Source: Circinella minor
Taxonomy: Eukaryota > Mucoromycota > Mucoromycetes > Mucorales > Lichtheimiaceae
Assembly: GCA_016758965.1 (NCBI GenBank)
Contig: JAEPRB010000020.1
Coordinates: 117,191 to 181,190, forward strand
Direction: 5' to 3'
DNA length: 64,000 bases
Shown here: positions 25,815-37,464 of the stretch, piece after piece
Numbering within the stretch: position 1 is the stretch's first letter
Layout: the number at the start of each line of letters is the position of its first letter
Notes under the pieces: model-generated
What the model saw: only the letters and a program-made list of their open reading frames with translations
Database searches by the model: none
What the model was told of the DNA's origin: nothing
Position numbers and translations under genes: made by a program

Positions 25815-27256
25815 TTAGTTGTTGGCAATTGATTTGATTTGATTGACACCAAGTCTTCTGCTCAAAACAAATTCACGAATGAAGAATGGAAGATAATAGA
25901 ATAACAAGAATGTAAATGAATTAGTTCCATAGGTGATATAACGAGGAAGAGATCGTTTCAAGAGCTTGCTAACAACATAGGCAGCAAATACATTGGTAGG
26001 AGTAGAATGGGGGCCCTGTGACATATTTGCTCGAGCATAAATAAATTCGGCAACGGATGAATAGAATGAATCTAATAAATAACAACAATCGCCCAATAAG
26101 TTTTATATTTTTAAAAAAACACATCCCTGATTCCCTTCGTTCACTCATAGGATCACAAGTGTTTTTCATTTATATACCTTCAGGTATGCTAATCATATTG
26201 GTTGAATTCTTGCCAAAGTTTGATTTAATTGATCCAGGAGCAATAACAACGGCTTGAATACCAAAGGGTGCCAACTCCATACGTAAGGTATCTGTTAATG
26301 AATGTACAGCAGCCTTGGACATTGCATAAATACCTGCCCATGGAGTACTTGCATAACCAACAATGGAACCAACATTGGCAATTTTTCCAGATCCACGCTT
26401 AGCCATATGTTTGGCAACAGCACGACTCATAGCAAGTAAACCAAATACATTTACTTCTACACATTTGCGAGCAGTATCCAAATCAATATCCAGCAAAGCT
26501 CCCACACCACTATAGATAAATAAGTTTACGTATCACCAATTTATCTGTCGGTTTTTTTGTATATAATATCATATATGTCATGGTGTTAAGGTTGATAAAA
26601 AAGAAAACTGAACTTACGGTGCACCTGCATTATTGATCAAAATATCTATCAAAACAGAATAAAATATTATTAATCAATATTTGAAATTTTTTTTTTCACT
26701 TTTACATATAAACATTTAAAATAACTTACCAATATGTCCAGCTTCATCAATAACTCTCTATATAAATTTGCATATAAATTGAATAAGTTTTGAGTTTTAA
26801 AAAAAAAAGACATATATATATATATATTAGGTACCTGAACGGTTGAGTCAATCGATTGTTGATCAGTTACGTCCAAAGCTAACTTCTCACAACCTAATTA
26901 ATATCCCAAAAAAAGAATATTTCGTGTTAAACTTGGAATAATCGTCATGGCAACAAATTCCGTCTCCAATGGAAACCAACTGAACCAAAAAAAGTATATT
27001 GTTTTTTTTCTAAAATAGTAAAACCTTGTTCATTTACCTTCGAGATCGTTCATGCTTTCAATACGTCTTGCTGTAGCATATACTTTAAATCCTTTATTTA
27101 TAAACTCTTGACAAAGTCCATTGCCTGGGAAATGAAAAAAAAAAAGAGAAAAAAGAAGTTAAATCAGAAATCATAAATAATGTTACTACGCGTCCTTTTT
27201 TTCCTCTTACCAATACCGCCTTCGGTACAGCCCGTAATTAAAACAACTTGTGACAT
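25815..27256 (-). CDS. AYR1: AYR1-like short-chain dehydrogenase (1-acyl-DHAP reductase type)
   Basis: Yeast Ayr1 is an NADPH-dependent 1-acyl-dihydroxyacetone-phosphate reductase of ER and lipid droplets, making lysophosphatidic acid. Seven exons (27256-27211, 27124-27038, 26893-26835, 26757-26730, 26645-26618, 26509-26178, 26071-25815) give 278 residues. The cofactor motif is VVLITGCTEGGIG, the family form of TGxxxGxG. ILINNAG, the catalytic Ser region VGSIVGYASTPWAG and YAMSK (Tyr-x3-Lys) complete the active site. Near the C-terminus FTFLLFYYLPFFIREFVL is a hydrophobic membrane-associated segment. Two exons are only 28 nt each. The substrate is inferred from the family. Confidence 0.92.
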
Positions 27257-27998
27257 TGTTTATTATTAAGAAAGAAAAAAGATAGAAAAGAAAAAAAGAA
27301 AGATAAAGTTATGCAAAAAAACTAAAATATAAATAAAAGTACGTAGCATTAATATTTTTAGTCAGCCGTAATGAATTTTTTGAATATTCCTATTAAGGAC
27401 AAGTATAAAAGGATTTTGTGAAGCTAGGTACATATTTAACTTGTGAGAGTTAATATAAAATTGAAAACCACAAGACACCTTAAAAAAATAATGGAGAAAA
27501 AAGGTATACATAAACCAGTATATGTTTTAGGACCTAATTTTCTCACGTAAAGATGATGGGATTATTATGTGTGATTTTTACTTTGAATGGTACATAATAT
27601 AATATACTACCAAAAACGTATACACTAACATCTGGTTAAGTAAAAGACTTTATAGATATGGTAGAGTAATATTGATATTATGGTGCACACTCACTTGAAA
27701 ATATTACAGGACTATTATTACCTTTAATTCCCATTAAAGGGAGTTCTATTGTACAAATATGTATAAAACCTAATCGGATTACTATAAAGAGAGGTGACTC
27801 TTCAGCCGCTTACACCATATGTGGTACATATTCCTAATGGTGATCTGTTCTTTTCTCTTTGTTATAGCTAATCTAGCCATCTTGTGAGTAAAGTGGTACT
27901 ACGTTCTTCCGTGTGTATCGATCAAAAGACATATTTATCTATCAGGAAGGCAATTATACTTTGGGAATTGCTACGGAGACACTCCATATTTTGGCTTA
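27257..27998. other. Upstream region of AYR1-like gene
   Basis: AT-rich DNA with no supportable gene. The open frame starting near 27913 runs into the MITE-like element at 27999 and is not considered coding. Confidence 0.45.
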
Positions 27999-28368
27999 CG
28001 GACACCACACAAATAGAAAGCTATCAAATAAATTTTTAGACCATATAAATTATAGTAACAACGTTATCAACACCAATAAAGCTTACTTGCTGACCGCTCA
28101 TATGTTACGATAAAAGTATACATTATCCTTTGTTTGTCTTGTCTTCATAAGGGCTACAACTCCCACTTGTGTACATGATTTTATAGTGAGAAAAGATAAG
28201 GAATATTGACTGCGATCATATAAAGTTGAACTGTTAATATAAGTTTCATAAACATTTTTAAGTTATATAACGATAATAACTGTATAGACAGTGTATAAAT
28301 GGTTGGATACAATGTAATTATATCAGATTAATGTGTACCTTTGAAAAAATATAAAAGTGGGGTGTCCG
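27999..28368. mobile_element. Short Tc1/mariner-type MITE candidate
   Basis: A 370-bp segment is bounded by 12-bp terminal inverted repeats (CGGACACCACAC at 27999; reverse complement of CGGACACCCCAC at 28368; 11 of 12 match). It is flanked on both sides by TA (27997-27998 and 28369-28370), the target duplication of Tc1/mariner elements. There is no transposase inside. A single copy is seen here, so the family is unproven. Confidence 0.6.
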
Positions 28369-28370
28369 TA

Positions 28371-29725
28371 AGAATTGAAATTACCTAATATAGTATGTTT
28401 TTGCAATTCCCTTATACTTTACAAGTTTAATTTCTTTTAAAGTACGTAAACAATGAATGAATTGTATTTATTCGTCAACCATCTTCTTTGGAGCTCTTAT
28501 ACGGTACAAATAACTTGTAATATCCACGTTCTATCTGAACAAAGCAAGATAATAAGAGTGGCACATGAAGTAATATATTCGGTGCGTGTGCGAATATAGC
28601 AGTAGGATCAATTATTTAATCAGCATGGAGCAAATACTAGAAGCAGTAAATAACTCTTAGAAAAACACGACTCTATTTCGGAAGAACGGTATGACTGCTA
28701 GTCTGTCCTCATATAACATACCTTTCAGGATTATCTTTTTTGCGGTGGGATTATCATGGTTCAGTTTTATGTGTTCCATAATGTACCTTTATTTTCCCAC
28801 TACTGATAAACCAATGACACATAACTCCGTTTTGTTTGTTTACAATAACAACAAATCAATTGGATTGCATTACTCAACATTAAGTCGGGAAACAAGATCC
28901 ACGTGCATCTTTCTCATTGTGTATAAATGTATGTGATGCGTGTTGCCTATCAGCTTTGATAGTAAGTACTATACATACAAACTATAACGACGATCTCCAT
29001 TCTTTTCCTTTTTCAGCTTTTCCTGTCGGAAATTCTTTGTAGGAATTTATATGAAGAGAAAAAAAAATACGCCATTTTTTTTTCTCACTTTTGAAAAAAA
29101 ATAAAAATAAAATTATACGTATAAACAAATATAATTTGTCCTTTTCTGTTTAAAAGAGAAAAAAAAATAGAGATAGAAAAGAATATCTTTTTTTTTTAAG
29201 CTCATTCGAGATATCTTTTTTCATTTTAAAGAAGGTTCTTTTCGTAGTAAGCAAAATAATAAATATTGTTACAAAAAAATATTCATGCATGTATTTACAT
29301 TTAAAGCCAATGTTGGAGCCAACTCAAATAATATGAAATAAAGCTGTTATTAAATTTTTCATCTTATATAATAATCAATATATTATTATTATTATTTACT
29401 TAAAGAAATATGTATATATAAAATAGGATAGAGAATATTTACATAGAAATAAAGGTTATAAAAGGAGAAACGTAAAAAAAAGCAAATATGATGAAAAGAG
29501 AAGGTAAATATACAAGTTTAGATGATTGCATGATGTGGAAGTAGAGAGGGGAGGAGAGGATATATAAAATCATAATCATAATAATAATAATAGTTAAATA
29601 ATAGTAATACTAATGCTAGAAATACAAGTATAATGCGAAAAGAATAAAGGAAGAACAGCTTTTTGTTGTTGCCTCCTGCTGTCGTTATTGTTGTTGTTAT
29701 TGGTACATACATAAAGATAATAGTA
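28371..29725. other. Gene-poor AT-rich DNA
   Basis: No coding sequence supported. The segment contains T/A homopolymers near 29040-29200 and is probably 3' flank of the hypothetical gene at 29726-30169 on its right side. Confidence 0.45.
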
Positions 29726-30169
29726 TTATCGTAACAATCGCTTACATTGTTCAATAGCTGCCGAAGAAGATGACGACGATAAATTCTTCTTTTTATTACC
29801 GGTAATACCGCTTGATCCATTACAACTTTCAAACTCTTCAAGAGCAGGAAATGAAAAATACATTTTTAAGAAAACACTATCAGGAAATGAATCGGCTGCT
29901 GTTGCTAGATACATGCGAGCAGCTTGTTTTTCTGCTTCATCCTGTTCTTTTTTCATTACTCGTTTTCCTTGTGAGGCTACTGCTGGTTGCAAGCATGATA
30001 AGGATGTAAATAATTGTTTTACAAGTGAGGGAAATGAACTTTCTTCTTGTTGTTGTTGCTTGTCGTATTCGGTTACTTGATGACAATTATGATGATGGTG
30101 GTGGCGATGTTTTTTATTCATTACACCTGGTGTTGTAATGAACGATTTGTTGTCGTGAATCATCATCAT
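29726..30169 (-). CDS. Hypothetical 147-residue protein
   Basis: One uninterrupted frame runs from ATG 30169 to TAA 29726. Near the N-terminus is HRHHHHHNCH. A Gln run (KQQQQEE) precedes a plausible folded part containing SFPSLVKQLFTSLSCLQPAV, KQAARMYLATAADSFPDSVF and LKMYFSFPALEEFE. It then has a Ser-rich stretch and ends KRLLR. No family is recognised. The amphipathic middle and normal codon use argue for a real gene. The start could equally be one of three adjacent Met codons. Confidence 0.5.
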   Translation of the reverse strand: MMMIHDNKSFITTPGVMNKKHRHHHHHNCHQVTEYDKQQQQEESSFPSLVKQLFTSLSCLQPAVASQGKRVMKKEQDEAEKQAARMYLATAADSFPDSVFLKMYFSFPALEEFESCNGSSGITGNKKKNLSSSSSSAAIEQCKRLLR

Positions 30170-33020
30170 GGTTGAATTAATTAGCTTGCTTTATGTTTTA
30201 TTGAAAGTACGGCAACAGTAAAAAAAACAATAGATATGAATGTGTTTTACTAAACAATAATACAAAAATGATATAATAACAATATTAGAAATATATAAGA
30301 CAAATTGAAGAAGGATATTATAAAAAGATAGTTTAAGGAAGTAAAAATAAAAGAGTAAATGAAAAAAAAAGAAAGTTAATTTTTGAAGGAAGACTTTATA
30401 TTTATATATCAATTTTCCATGAAGGATGTGGAGTAATTCTTAATTAGGATAATGAGAGAGAGAGAAAAATTCTGCTGTCTGAATTTTCCTGGGCTAAATA
30501 AATAATAATCAAGGAGAATGGATTTTCTGTTTATAAAGAGAGGGAGTTTATGGGGGTACACAGATGGGAGGAGGGTAAATGCGCACTAAGCTTAGAGTAG
30601 ACAGGTTGTTCATCTCCAAATTTAATTTCTTCTAAAAGGTAAGGACCCGATCCCCGGACCGGTACATAAAAAAAAGACTCTTTGCTATAAATGGATAATG
30701 TGCATAGATCAAAAATAAAAAGACAGTGAGGCCCTTTTTTTTGGTGCTCCACACACTTATATAAACACATACAGGAATCAATCATGCAAAAGCGTGGTTC
30801 CGTTTCAGTTCTCTTTCTCTCCGATCCATGATTGTCCTGAATATTTTTATCATTCATCCCCAATCAACAACAACAACCTCCGCCTGACCCAAAATACACA
30901 CACACACACACACACGTTATTTATACCTTTAGACCTTTTGAATATCTCCGCCCACATGTTGTTACTATGTTATAAGATTATTTCCAATTCTTCTTATGAT
31001 AATATATCATAGCCTAGAACTTTTTTCTTATTTTTATCGTTTGTTTAAAAATCCTTTAATGTGATTTATATTTGAGTGACATCGTTTGGATAGACAGCTT
31101 GTCTTTTCATTGTGCAGTTATGTAGTAATTTAAAATTTATATACGCAGTAAAATGATTCTTATTCTTTTATTTTTATTTCTTTAACAAATTGATTGTTAT
31201 AATATGTTGATAAGTATTTATGGAGTATACGTGCTTTTCTTTAAAACTGTGACCTTTTTTTTTATATTAATAAAACAAATCTACTATTCCTTTTCATCTC
31301 TCATCATTTTATCACAATTGTATTATTTTCATCCAAATTCGGATATATCAATTTTAGACAAAAATCATGTTGATTACACACACAGCAGTTAAAAAAAACC
31401 AGACCATGTGATGATTTTTATTGTTATTATCATAAAAAAAAAGAATAGGAAGAAACAAATAGCTATTATTTTAAAGAGAATTGAAAAAGAAGAGGCTTAT
31501 GTTGTTATTATTATTATTAACTATGAAACAAATGCAAAACTAGACGAGGGATGCATAAAGAAGTTTTTTTGTTTATGTCCCCTACAAATAATTACTTTTA
31601 TAACCACGACTTTTTTTTATAATATTCTTGTGCTTTAGTACATAATGTTAATGTTGTACTTGGCTTTTGAGAATAAATATACATAAGCATTTTTATTATA
31701 TAAAATACCTCAACCTTGCATATGCATAATGAATGCATCCCAATATAATTATTCAACTGCTATTAGCAATTCTTTTCTTTACAATTTATTATCATTATTA
31801 AATTATTATAGAATCTATAGTATTGATAATAATCAATTAGTCAGGTTTAAAGAAATTCATGAATTAATGATAATGATGAAATTTAATAATCTCGGCGTTT
31901 TCAAGGATATCAAGGAAGCATAGCGCTACTAACCATATAATAGTCCGGTCTTGCATATAACTCTAAATATTTATTAATGCAATTATGGTGTATGGTATGA
32001 TTCTCTTATGTATGAATGAATATGTGTCTCAATCTAAATTATACATCTTTTTTTTTATAGGAAAGACACGTTTTAATGAACATTTTATTTTAGATAGAAA
32101 GCCAATATGTTTGATGACCCAAATAAAGTAGTATGAAAAAAAAACAAATAAGATAAATGAAGAATTTATATTTTATAGTATAATATAATAATATGTTACT
32201 ATTATAATTCACTATTACAGTTAAAGCATATTATCCTTTTTTTACTTTACCTTTTTTTATACTTTTACTCACCACCAATCATTGTCTTCAACATCAAATT
32301 ATCAGGGGGGGGAGAAGGAAGAAGAAAAAGAAGGGTGTCTCTCTCTACTCATTAAGGATATCTGAGGTACAGGAGAAAGTCTAATAGAATAAAATTGAGT
32401 CTATTCAAAAAAAAAAAAAAAAGTCAGTCAATTCAACCTAGAATGATTGGTCCCCATCATACTTTATTTATTTATTTATCTTTTCTTTTAAAAATAAAAA
32501 AGATTACAATAGAGTAATATAATATTACGTACGATTGAACTTGTTTAGAAAAAGTAAAGCCGAAGAATTCATAATATATATATATTACTATAATTATTTA
32601 ATAAGAAAAAAAAAAGGAGACTGAAATAGTTATTATAATTAGCAACTTCAAGAATTCATTGACTTAAAAATAATCTGAAACTACAAGTCAAAATAAATAA
32701 TATTTTTTCCCTCATTCGAGCTGTTTATGGTAAAGCTTTATTATTATTACTATTTTTTTTTCTTTCCATGTTGAAAAAAAACGTGGAGTAACATAACGGG
32801 TGCGGATTTAACCTGCAAAAAAAGTATTTATGATCACTTGTGTAATTAACGCCATGAATGATTTTTTTTACGTGATTTAGAAAGAAAAAGAACAAAAAGA
32901 TGTTACATTATACAAAGTTTAGTCATAGTGGTAATATTAATAATGAAGTTTCTTTTTTTTTTTTGCCCCAGTATCATAAAATCAAAGATCTTCAATATTA
33001 TGCGCGACACTACTACCTTA

Positions 33021-33046
33021 CTACTACTATATGCATATAGTAGTAG
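33021..33046. repeat. Perfect 26-bp palindrome
   Basis: CTACTACTATATG is followed immediately by its exact reverse complement, with no spacer. It can form a cruciform or bind a symmetric protein. It lies in the gene desert, far from any visible gene. Confidence 0.9.
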
Positions 33047-33371
33047 GTCATTATCATTATTTTGTTGCCACAAAAAAAATGATTATTAACAACAGCACCA
33101 GCATTGCATGGGGTGCATCAAAAATGAATTATTTTAAAAAGAAGATCTAGAATCTAGTGGCCTTGATATAAATAACTAAAAATGAAATGACTGCATGTTT
33201 ATTGTTGTCACAAGAATTAAACTGCATACATACATATGTAGGATACTAAATAATTTAACAAGAGTAAACTATAAAAATGTATAGCATAAAATAAATATTG
33301 AATGAGTATGCTGAATAAGAATATACAGCAACCATTTATTATAGGTAGATTAAGTATTAGTTATAAGAAAA

Positions 33372-33440
33372 AAATGACCAAGTGAATGCTGCATCTTAAT
33401 AGGACATATCCGTTCTCGTCCGATCCTATTAGAAAAGTTA
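33372..33440 (+). repeat. Short dispersed repeat, copy 1
   Basis: AAATGACCAA is followed ~24 nt later by ATATCCGTTCTCGTCCGATC and CTATT. The same order occurs at about 40464-40517. The 25-nt cores differ at four positions, all transitions. The nature of the element is unknown. Confidence 0.6.
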
Positions 33441-35090
33441 TATGAAAAACCTTGAGGGTAATAAGGAAAAAAGTCGAAGGTAAGGAGAAGATAGACAGAT
33501 AAATGTTTTTTTTTTGTTTTTCACAACATAGTAAAATATTGTTTTGTGGAAAAAGAAAAAAACTTTAGGTTTCATATAAATCAATGAAAGAGGGAACAAG
33601 ATGCGTAAGCACGTCACAGGAGTGATAGAAAAAGTAAAAAGGAGAGGTGGGTGGCTATGAACAAAAATTTTGATCAGGTATCATCATAATCAGTGTGTAA
33701 CGCTCATTCATTAACCATTAGAATAAATACGTAGCTCATACTATTTCTATCATAATCAATAGTTATTATTTTAACAATAAACAATGGACACTCGTCCTTT
33801 TCATTAAACCATTATGCGCAAATATTTACGGGATCCATCATTATTCTACAATTTTTGTCCCATCACAACTTGTCTATTAACTATTAACAACAAACAAAAA
33901 AGTACATATTTTTTTGTAACGGTTCCGAGTTTAGTTGATTGCTGTTGCTATTATCATAAAAGTAAAAAAAAATATCACTAATTAAAGGTATTTTTCCTTA
34001 CATAGAGTCATTATAATACAAGGTTTTGGATATATATATATATATATTTATTGATGTAATCCTCTGTTTATCAGTTATTATTAATAGTAATAGATCTATG
34101 TTATTGATATGAAAAAAATGTGGCTATCCATTTGATCATAATTAATCAATAGGTTTTACAAGAACTAAGATTATTCCAAGCCATTATAATACATAATAAC
34201 ACTTGTGCTTCTCTTTATAAGCAATCATGAATTAGTTACCCCTTAATTTGTTGTGTTATATACTTATCAATGACGTTTATGAATAAAAGATCTCAGCCTC
34301 AATAGATTGATTATGTCGAAAAAAAAGACTATAATTGGAAAATGTATATAAATGATACTGTAATACATATGTAATACATCATTTTATGGGACTGATTTGC
34401 TGTTAATGATATATGACGAAAATAATAAATTTTACTCTTCTTTTAACTACAATTTTATGGTTGCTAGGTAACATTTTAGACTACACAGAAGGTCTATAAA
34501 ATCAAACTGTGAATCCCTGTTTCTTTTCAGGGAATCCCTGTGGGTATGGGTGTGGAGACTTATAATCTTTTATGAGAACTATCAAAATTAATAAATGTTG
34601 TCATATTTTCCCCCAATTTAAATAATAAATAATTTCTTTATTAAAATTGTAGCATGATGTATAGCTACTACTCTTTTTCGCTACATGTACATATATAATT
34701 ACGGAGACATACAGTAGTGACAAAAAAAATATTTTATAGAAGAGCCGTGATTAAAAAAAAAAAATATAATAAATGAGATATTATACGTCTATTTTCTACG
34801 TAATAAAAACTTTTGTATGAAGAAATAATAAAGTTTTTTCATAAAGTACGAACATAGAGTAAATATTTTTTTTGGGTGGGACGAGATGTATATACAAAAT
34901 AATAAGAAGAAATTATGTACATATCAAAGGGCAATGGAAAAATAATCTCCAATATGGCGAGTTAAGTGTAATCCGATAAGTAGACTATCAACAAAGCATT
35001 CTGTACTGTGTGTACACGTAACATATACATAAGTAATATAATCTTGTCATTTGTTATCAATATAATTTACACCGAATAAAGAGTAAAACG

Positions 35091-35278
35091 GGGGCCTCTA
35101 AAAATCGTGCACCACATTTTGCACCCCCATCGTGCACCAAAAATAAAGAACAAGTCATACCAGCTTAAGTTCTACACCATCGTGTACTATGATCCAAAAA
35201 AGTGCACGATATGTCGCCATCGAATCATTTTAACCTATTGTGTATAAATGCATAACAACTTTTGCATAAATATCACAC

Positions 35279-35309
<31 letters not shown>

Positions 35310-35966
35310 AATAAACAATCCTTCAATATATGAATTTTTTTATTATTTGATTTTTTTGGTTACAAACTACAAGTATTGGAATTTGTTTTATTTGTGTTTA
35401 GATTTTATAATACATGTTTTTAAAAAACTCTCTTAAGTCTACTCTCGAAGACACTTGTAACGTAAGAAGCTCATTGTACTCGTAAATAAAAATAACAGCT
35501 GGAGTATAGCTTTCAAATGTTATTTCCAAAATAAAAAGCTAGTATACAATACATTTATTTTATTAATCTGACTAAAAGTTAATGTATTCTCGTTACGATG
35601 CTCGAAATCAACAGTCCAATTTATAGACGTTTTCTTCTCTAATGTAGTACTCGAAATAGAAAGTTGATGCGGAATCATAAAAAGAGTAGTTCATGTCGCA
35701 AGTGAAGAACGATTACTATTTTTTATATAGTCCACAGGTAGCTTTTTTGACGACGATCAATATGTACAGAATGCATTGCCCAGCTGATGTCAAGTGTAAA
35801 TTTTATATAGCGAGCTATGTCATCATCAAAATAAGCAAGTGTAGCTTCGTTATAATACCCATTTGGACATATTTCCTTAAATAAATGATGTGAGAATATT
35901 CGTTAGGCATTTATTGAAAGTGCACGATGGGGGTGCAAAATGTGGTGCACGATTTTCGTAGACCCC
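35091..35966. mobile_element. 876-bp MITE-like element with 47-bp terminal inverted repeats
   Basis: The left end (35091-35137) and right end (35920-35966) are inverted copies matching at 43 of 47 positions. They share ATCGTGCACCACATTTTGCA and a GGGG(C/T)CT tip. The interior holds a (CA)n/(TA)n microsatellite near 35273-35308 and no transposase. No clear target-site duplication is visible. A second element abuts the right end. The superfamily cannot be assigned. Confidence 0.8.
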
Positions 35967-36236
35967 TATAATTTTTGCCTATGATAGCGGTGTTTTTCGC
36001 TTATGATAGAACATATACGTATAATTTTCTTACTTATAAGGTCTAAGAGATTCACTTGTGAAGATTAGAGATTTACACAAATGATAGGGGGAGTTTTTCG
36101 CGACTAATATCAATTTTTTTCTTCGCATTTGCTACACCTGCTTTTATGGGATTAATCAAGTATCATCTATCAAAAGCGAAAAATATGGCATATCATAAGC
36201 GAAAAAAATTACTCTTATAAGCGAAAAAATTGAGGG
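35963..36236. mobile_element. 274-bp MITE-like element with subterminal repeats
   Basis: The outer 46 nt on each side (35963-36008 and 36191-36236) are imperfect inverted repeats. Their innermost 16 nt, TTTTTCGCTTATGATA, match exactly. Each arm contains two degenerate copies of this unit, and further degenerate copies lie inside (near 36091 and 36116). The left end overlaps the right tip of the 876-bp element by a few bases, so the two are adjacent or nested. Confidence 0.65.
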
Positions 36237-37464
36237 TTGTGTCCGGAAATGAATGCAAAATCCTGTAAACATTTACCTCCACTACTACTATTATTATTAT
36301 TATAACTGTTATTAATGCAGGCACCGCTAGGTGAACCATTATTGTTGGTGGTGGTTGCTGCGCACCCACTAAGTTCTTGAAGAACCTTTAACAGAATTGG
36401 GGACCAATCGATATATTTTTTTTATTGTTTCTAAAAAAAAAAAAGCCAACGACGTGACCATATTAATGAACTATTTTTTGTAAAATAGAAAATTAAAAAA
36501 GTAAAGCAATTACTAGTTTAATATTTGCTTCTCGAGCAGCATAGCCGATCTACCACTCCATATGCTAATGATATCTTCAGAGTCATGAATAGTTGTATGT
36601 TCAACAATATAATTCTCCTTGTCGAGTACAAACTGTTGGAATGTTATTGGAAGATTATTATTTTTGAGATAGACCAAGTACTTTATGATTTCTATGGAGT
36701 TACACTAGTTATATATTCTAGCACTTGATGCTCTTGACTTGATTTTTTAACTTAATGGCATACCTTTGGTTTCGAAGGACATATAGAAAAAATTGTTGGT
36801 AGGAGAACAGGATCCGGATACCATGTATGAGGCAGATAAAATTAATTGTTCCCAATTAGGAAATGGTCCCAGTAGCGAGATTATTCTATTGTAAAATGAC
36901 AAGTATATTTTATATATGGATAGGTACGTACTTATAACTTTTGAAAAAAAAATGATAATAGCTAGCTATTTGTTATACCTACTGGATATGTTCGAGATGC
37001 ATTTTTCTATCATTTTTGTCTCTACTATCGATTTTGCCACAGACATTATTGCACTTTTTTGCTTTGTTGTTGTTCCCTTTACATTCAATGCTGTCAAATA
37101 TGGCACATGTTCTTATTTTTTATGGGTGTCTTCAAGCAGATTATTACTGCTGCTATCCGTAAATATTTGAAGTGCTATAATAGAATTTGGATCTGTTAAC
37201 ACTAAATTATGTTGCAACTAACAATTAACACTTTTGGAGACGTACTTATCACTTCATATAAGCTCGATTCCATAGTGCTGGATTCAATGGCAGTAGTTGG
37301 ACTAATGGTAGATTTCTTAATAATGGTTCGGTCTGTCGACAATCACTGACAACAGTAGAGTTTTTGTCTCCACACGCAATCATGAACTCACCATTAGATA
37401 ATGCTTTTGTTCCATTAGATTTTCTCCTGGCATTAGGATTTCTCCCTTCTGTTTTTTCTTCCAC
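36237..37464 (-). pseudogene. Decayed multi-exon gene of unknown family
   Basis: Several minus-strand blocks have clear coding composition but are broken by stops and frameshifts. From 37464 downward: a frame containing NGEFMIACGDKNSTVV and PLVQLLPLNPALWNRAYMK; a block with DPNSIIALQIFTDSSSNNLL, a stop, then HVPYLTALNVKGTTTKQKSA; a block with RIISLLGPFPNWEQLILSAS; one with FVLDKENYIVEHTTIHDSED; and a last block (about 36250-36410) with DWSPILLKVLQELSGCA followed by an Asn/Ser-rich stretch. Plausible intron borders remain near 36612-36655. I do not recognise the family. The 274-bp MITE abuts the 3' side. Confidence 0.5.

Larger units (their letters stand above)
30170..35090. other. Gene desert, left part
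   Basis: About 5 kb of AT-rich DNA without a supportable gene. It contains (CA)n near 30896-30915, a short GC-rich patch at 30645-30665, a perfect 26-bp palindrome (33021-33046) and one copy of a short dispersed repeat (33372-33440). The segment from 30170 to ~31000 probably includes the promoter of the hypothetical gene at 29726-30169. Confidence 0.5.

Noticed and set aside
27913..28113. 66-codon plus-strand open frame
   Set aside because: It crosses the left terminus of the MITE candidate and has no family resemblance. Chance frame in AT-rich DNA.
30531..30863. 110-codon minus-strand open frame
   Set aside because: Parts look coding-like but there is no partner exon, the ends are low-complexity and it sits in the likely promoter of the hypothetical gene at 29726-30169. 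Not called.
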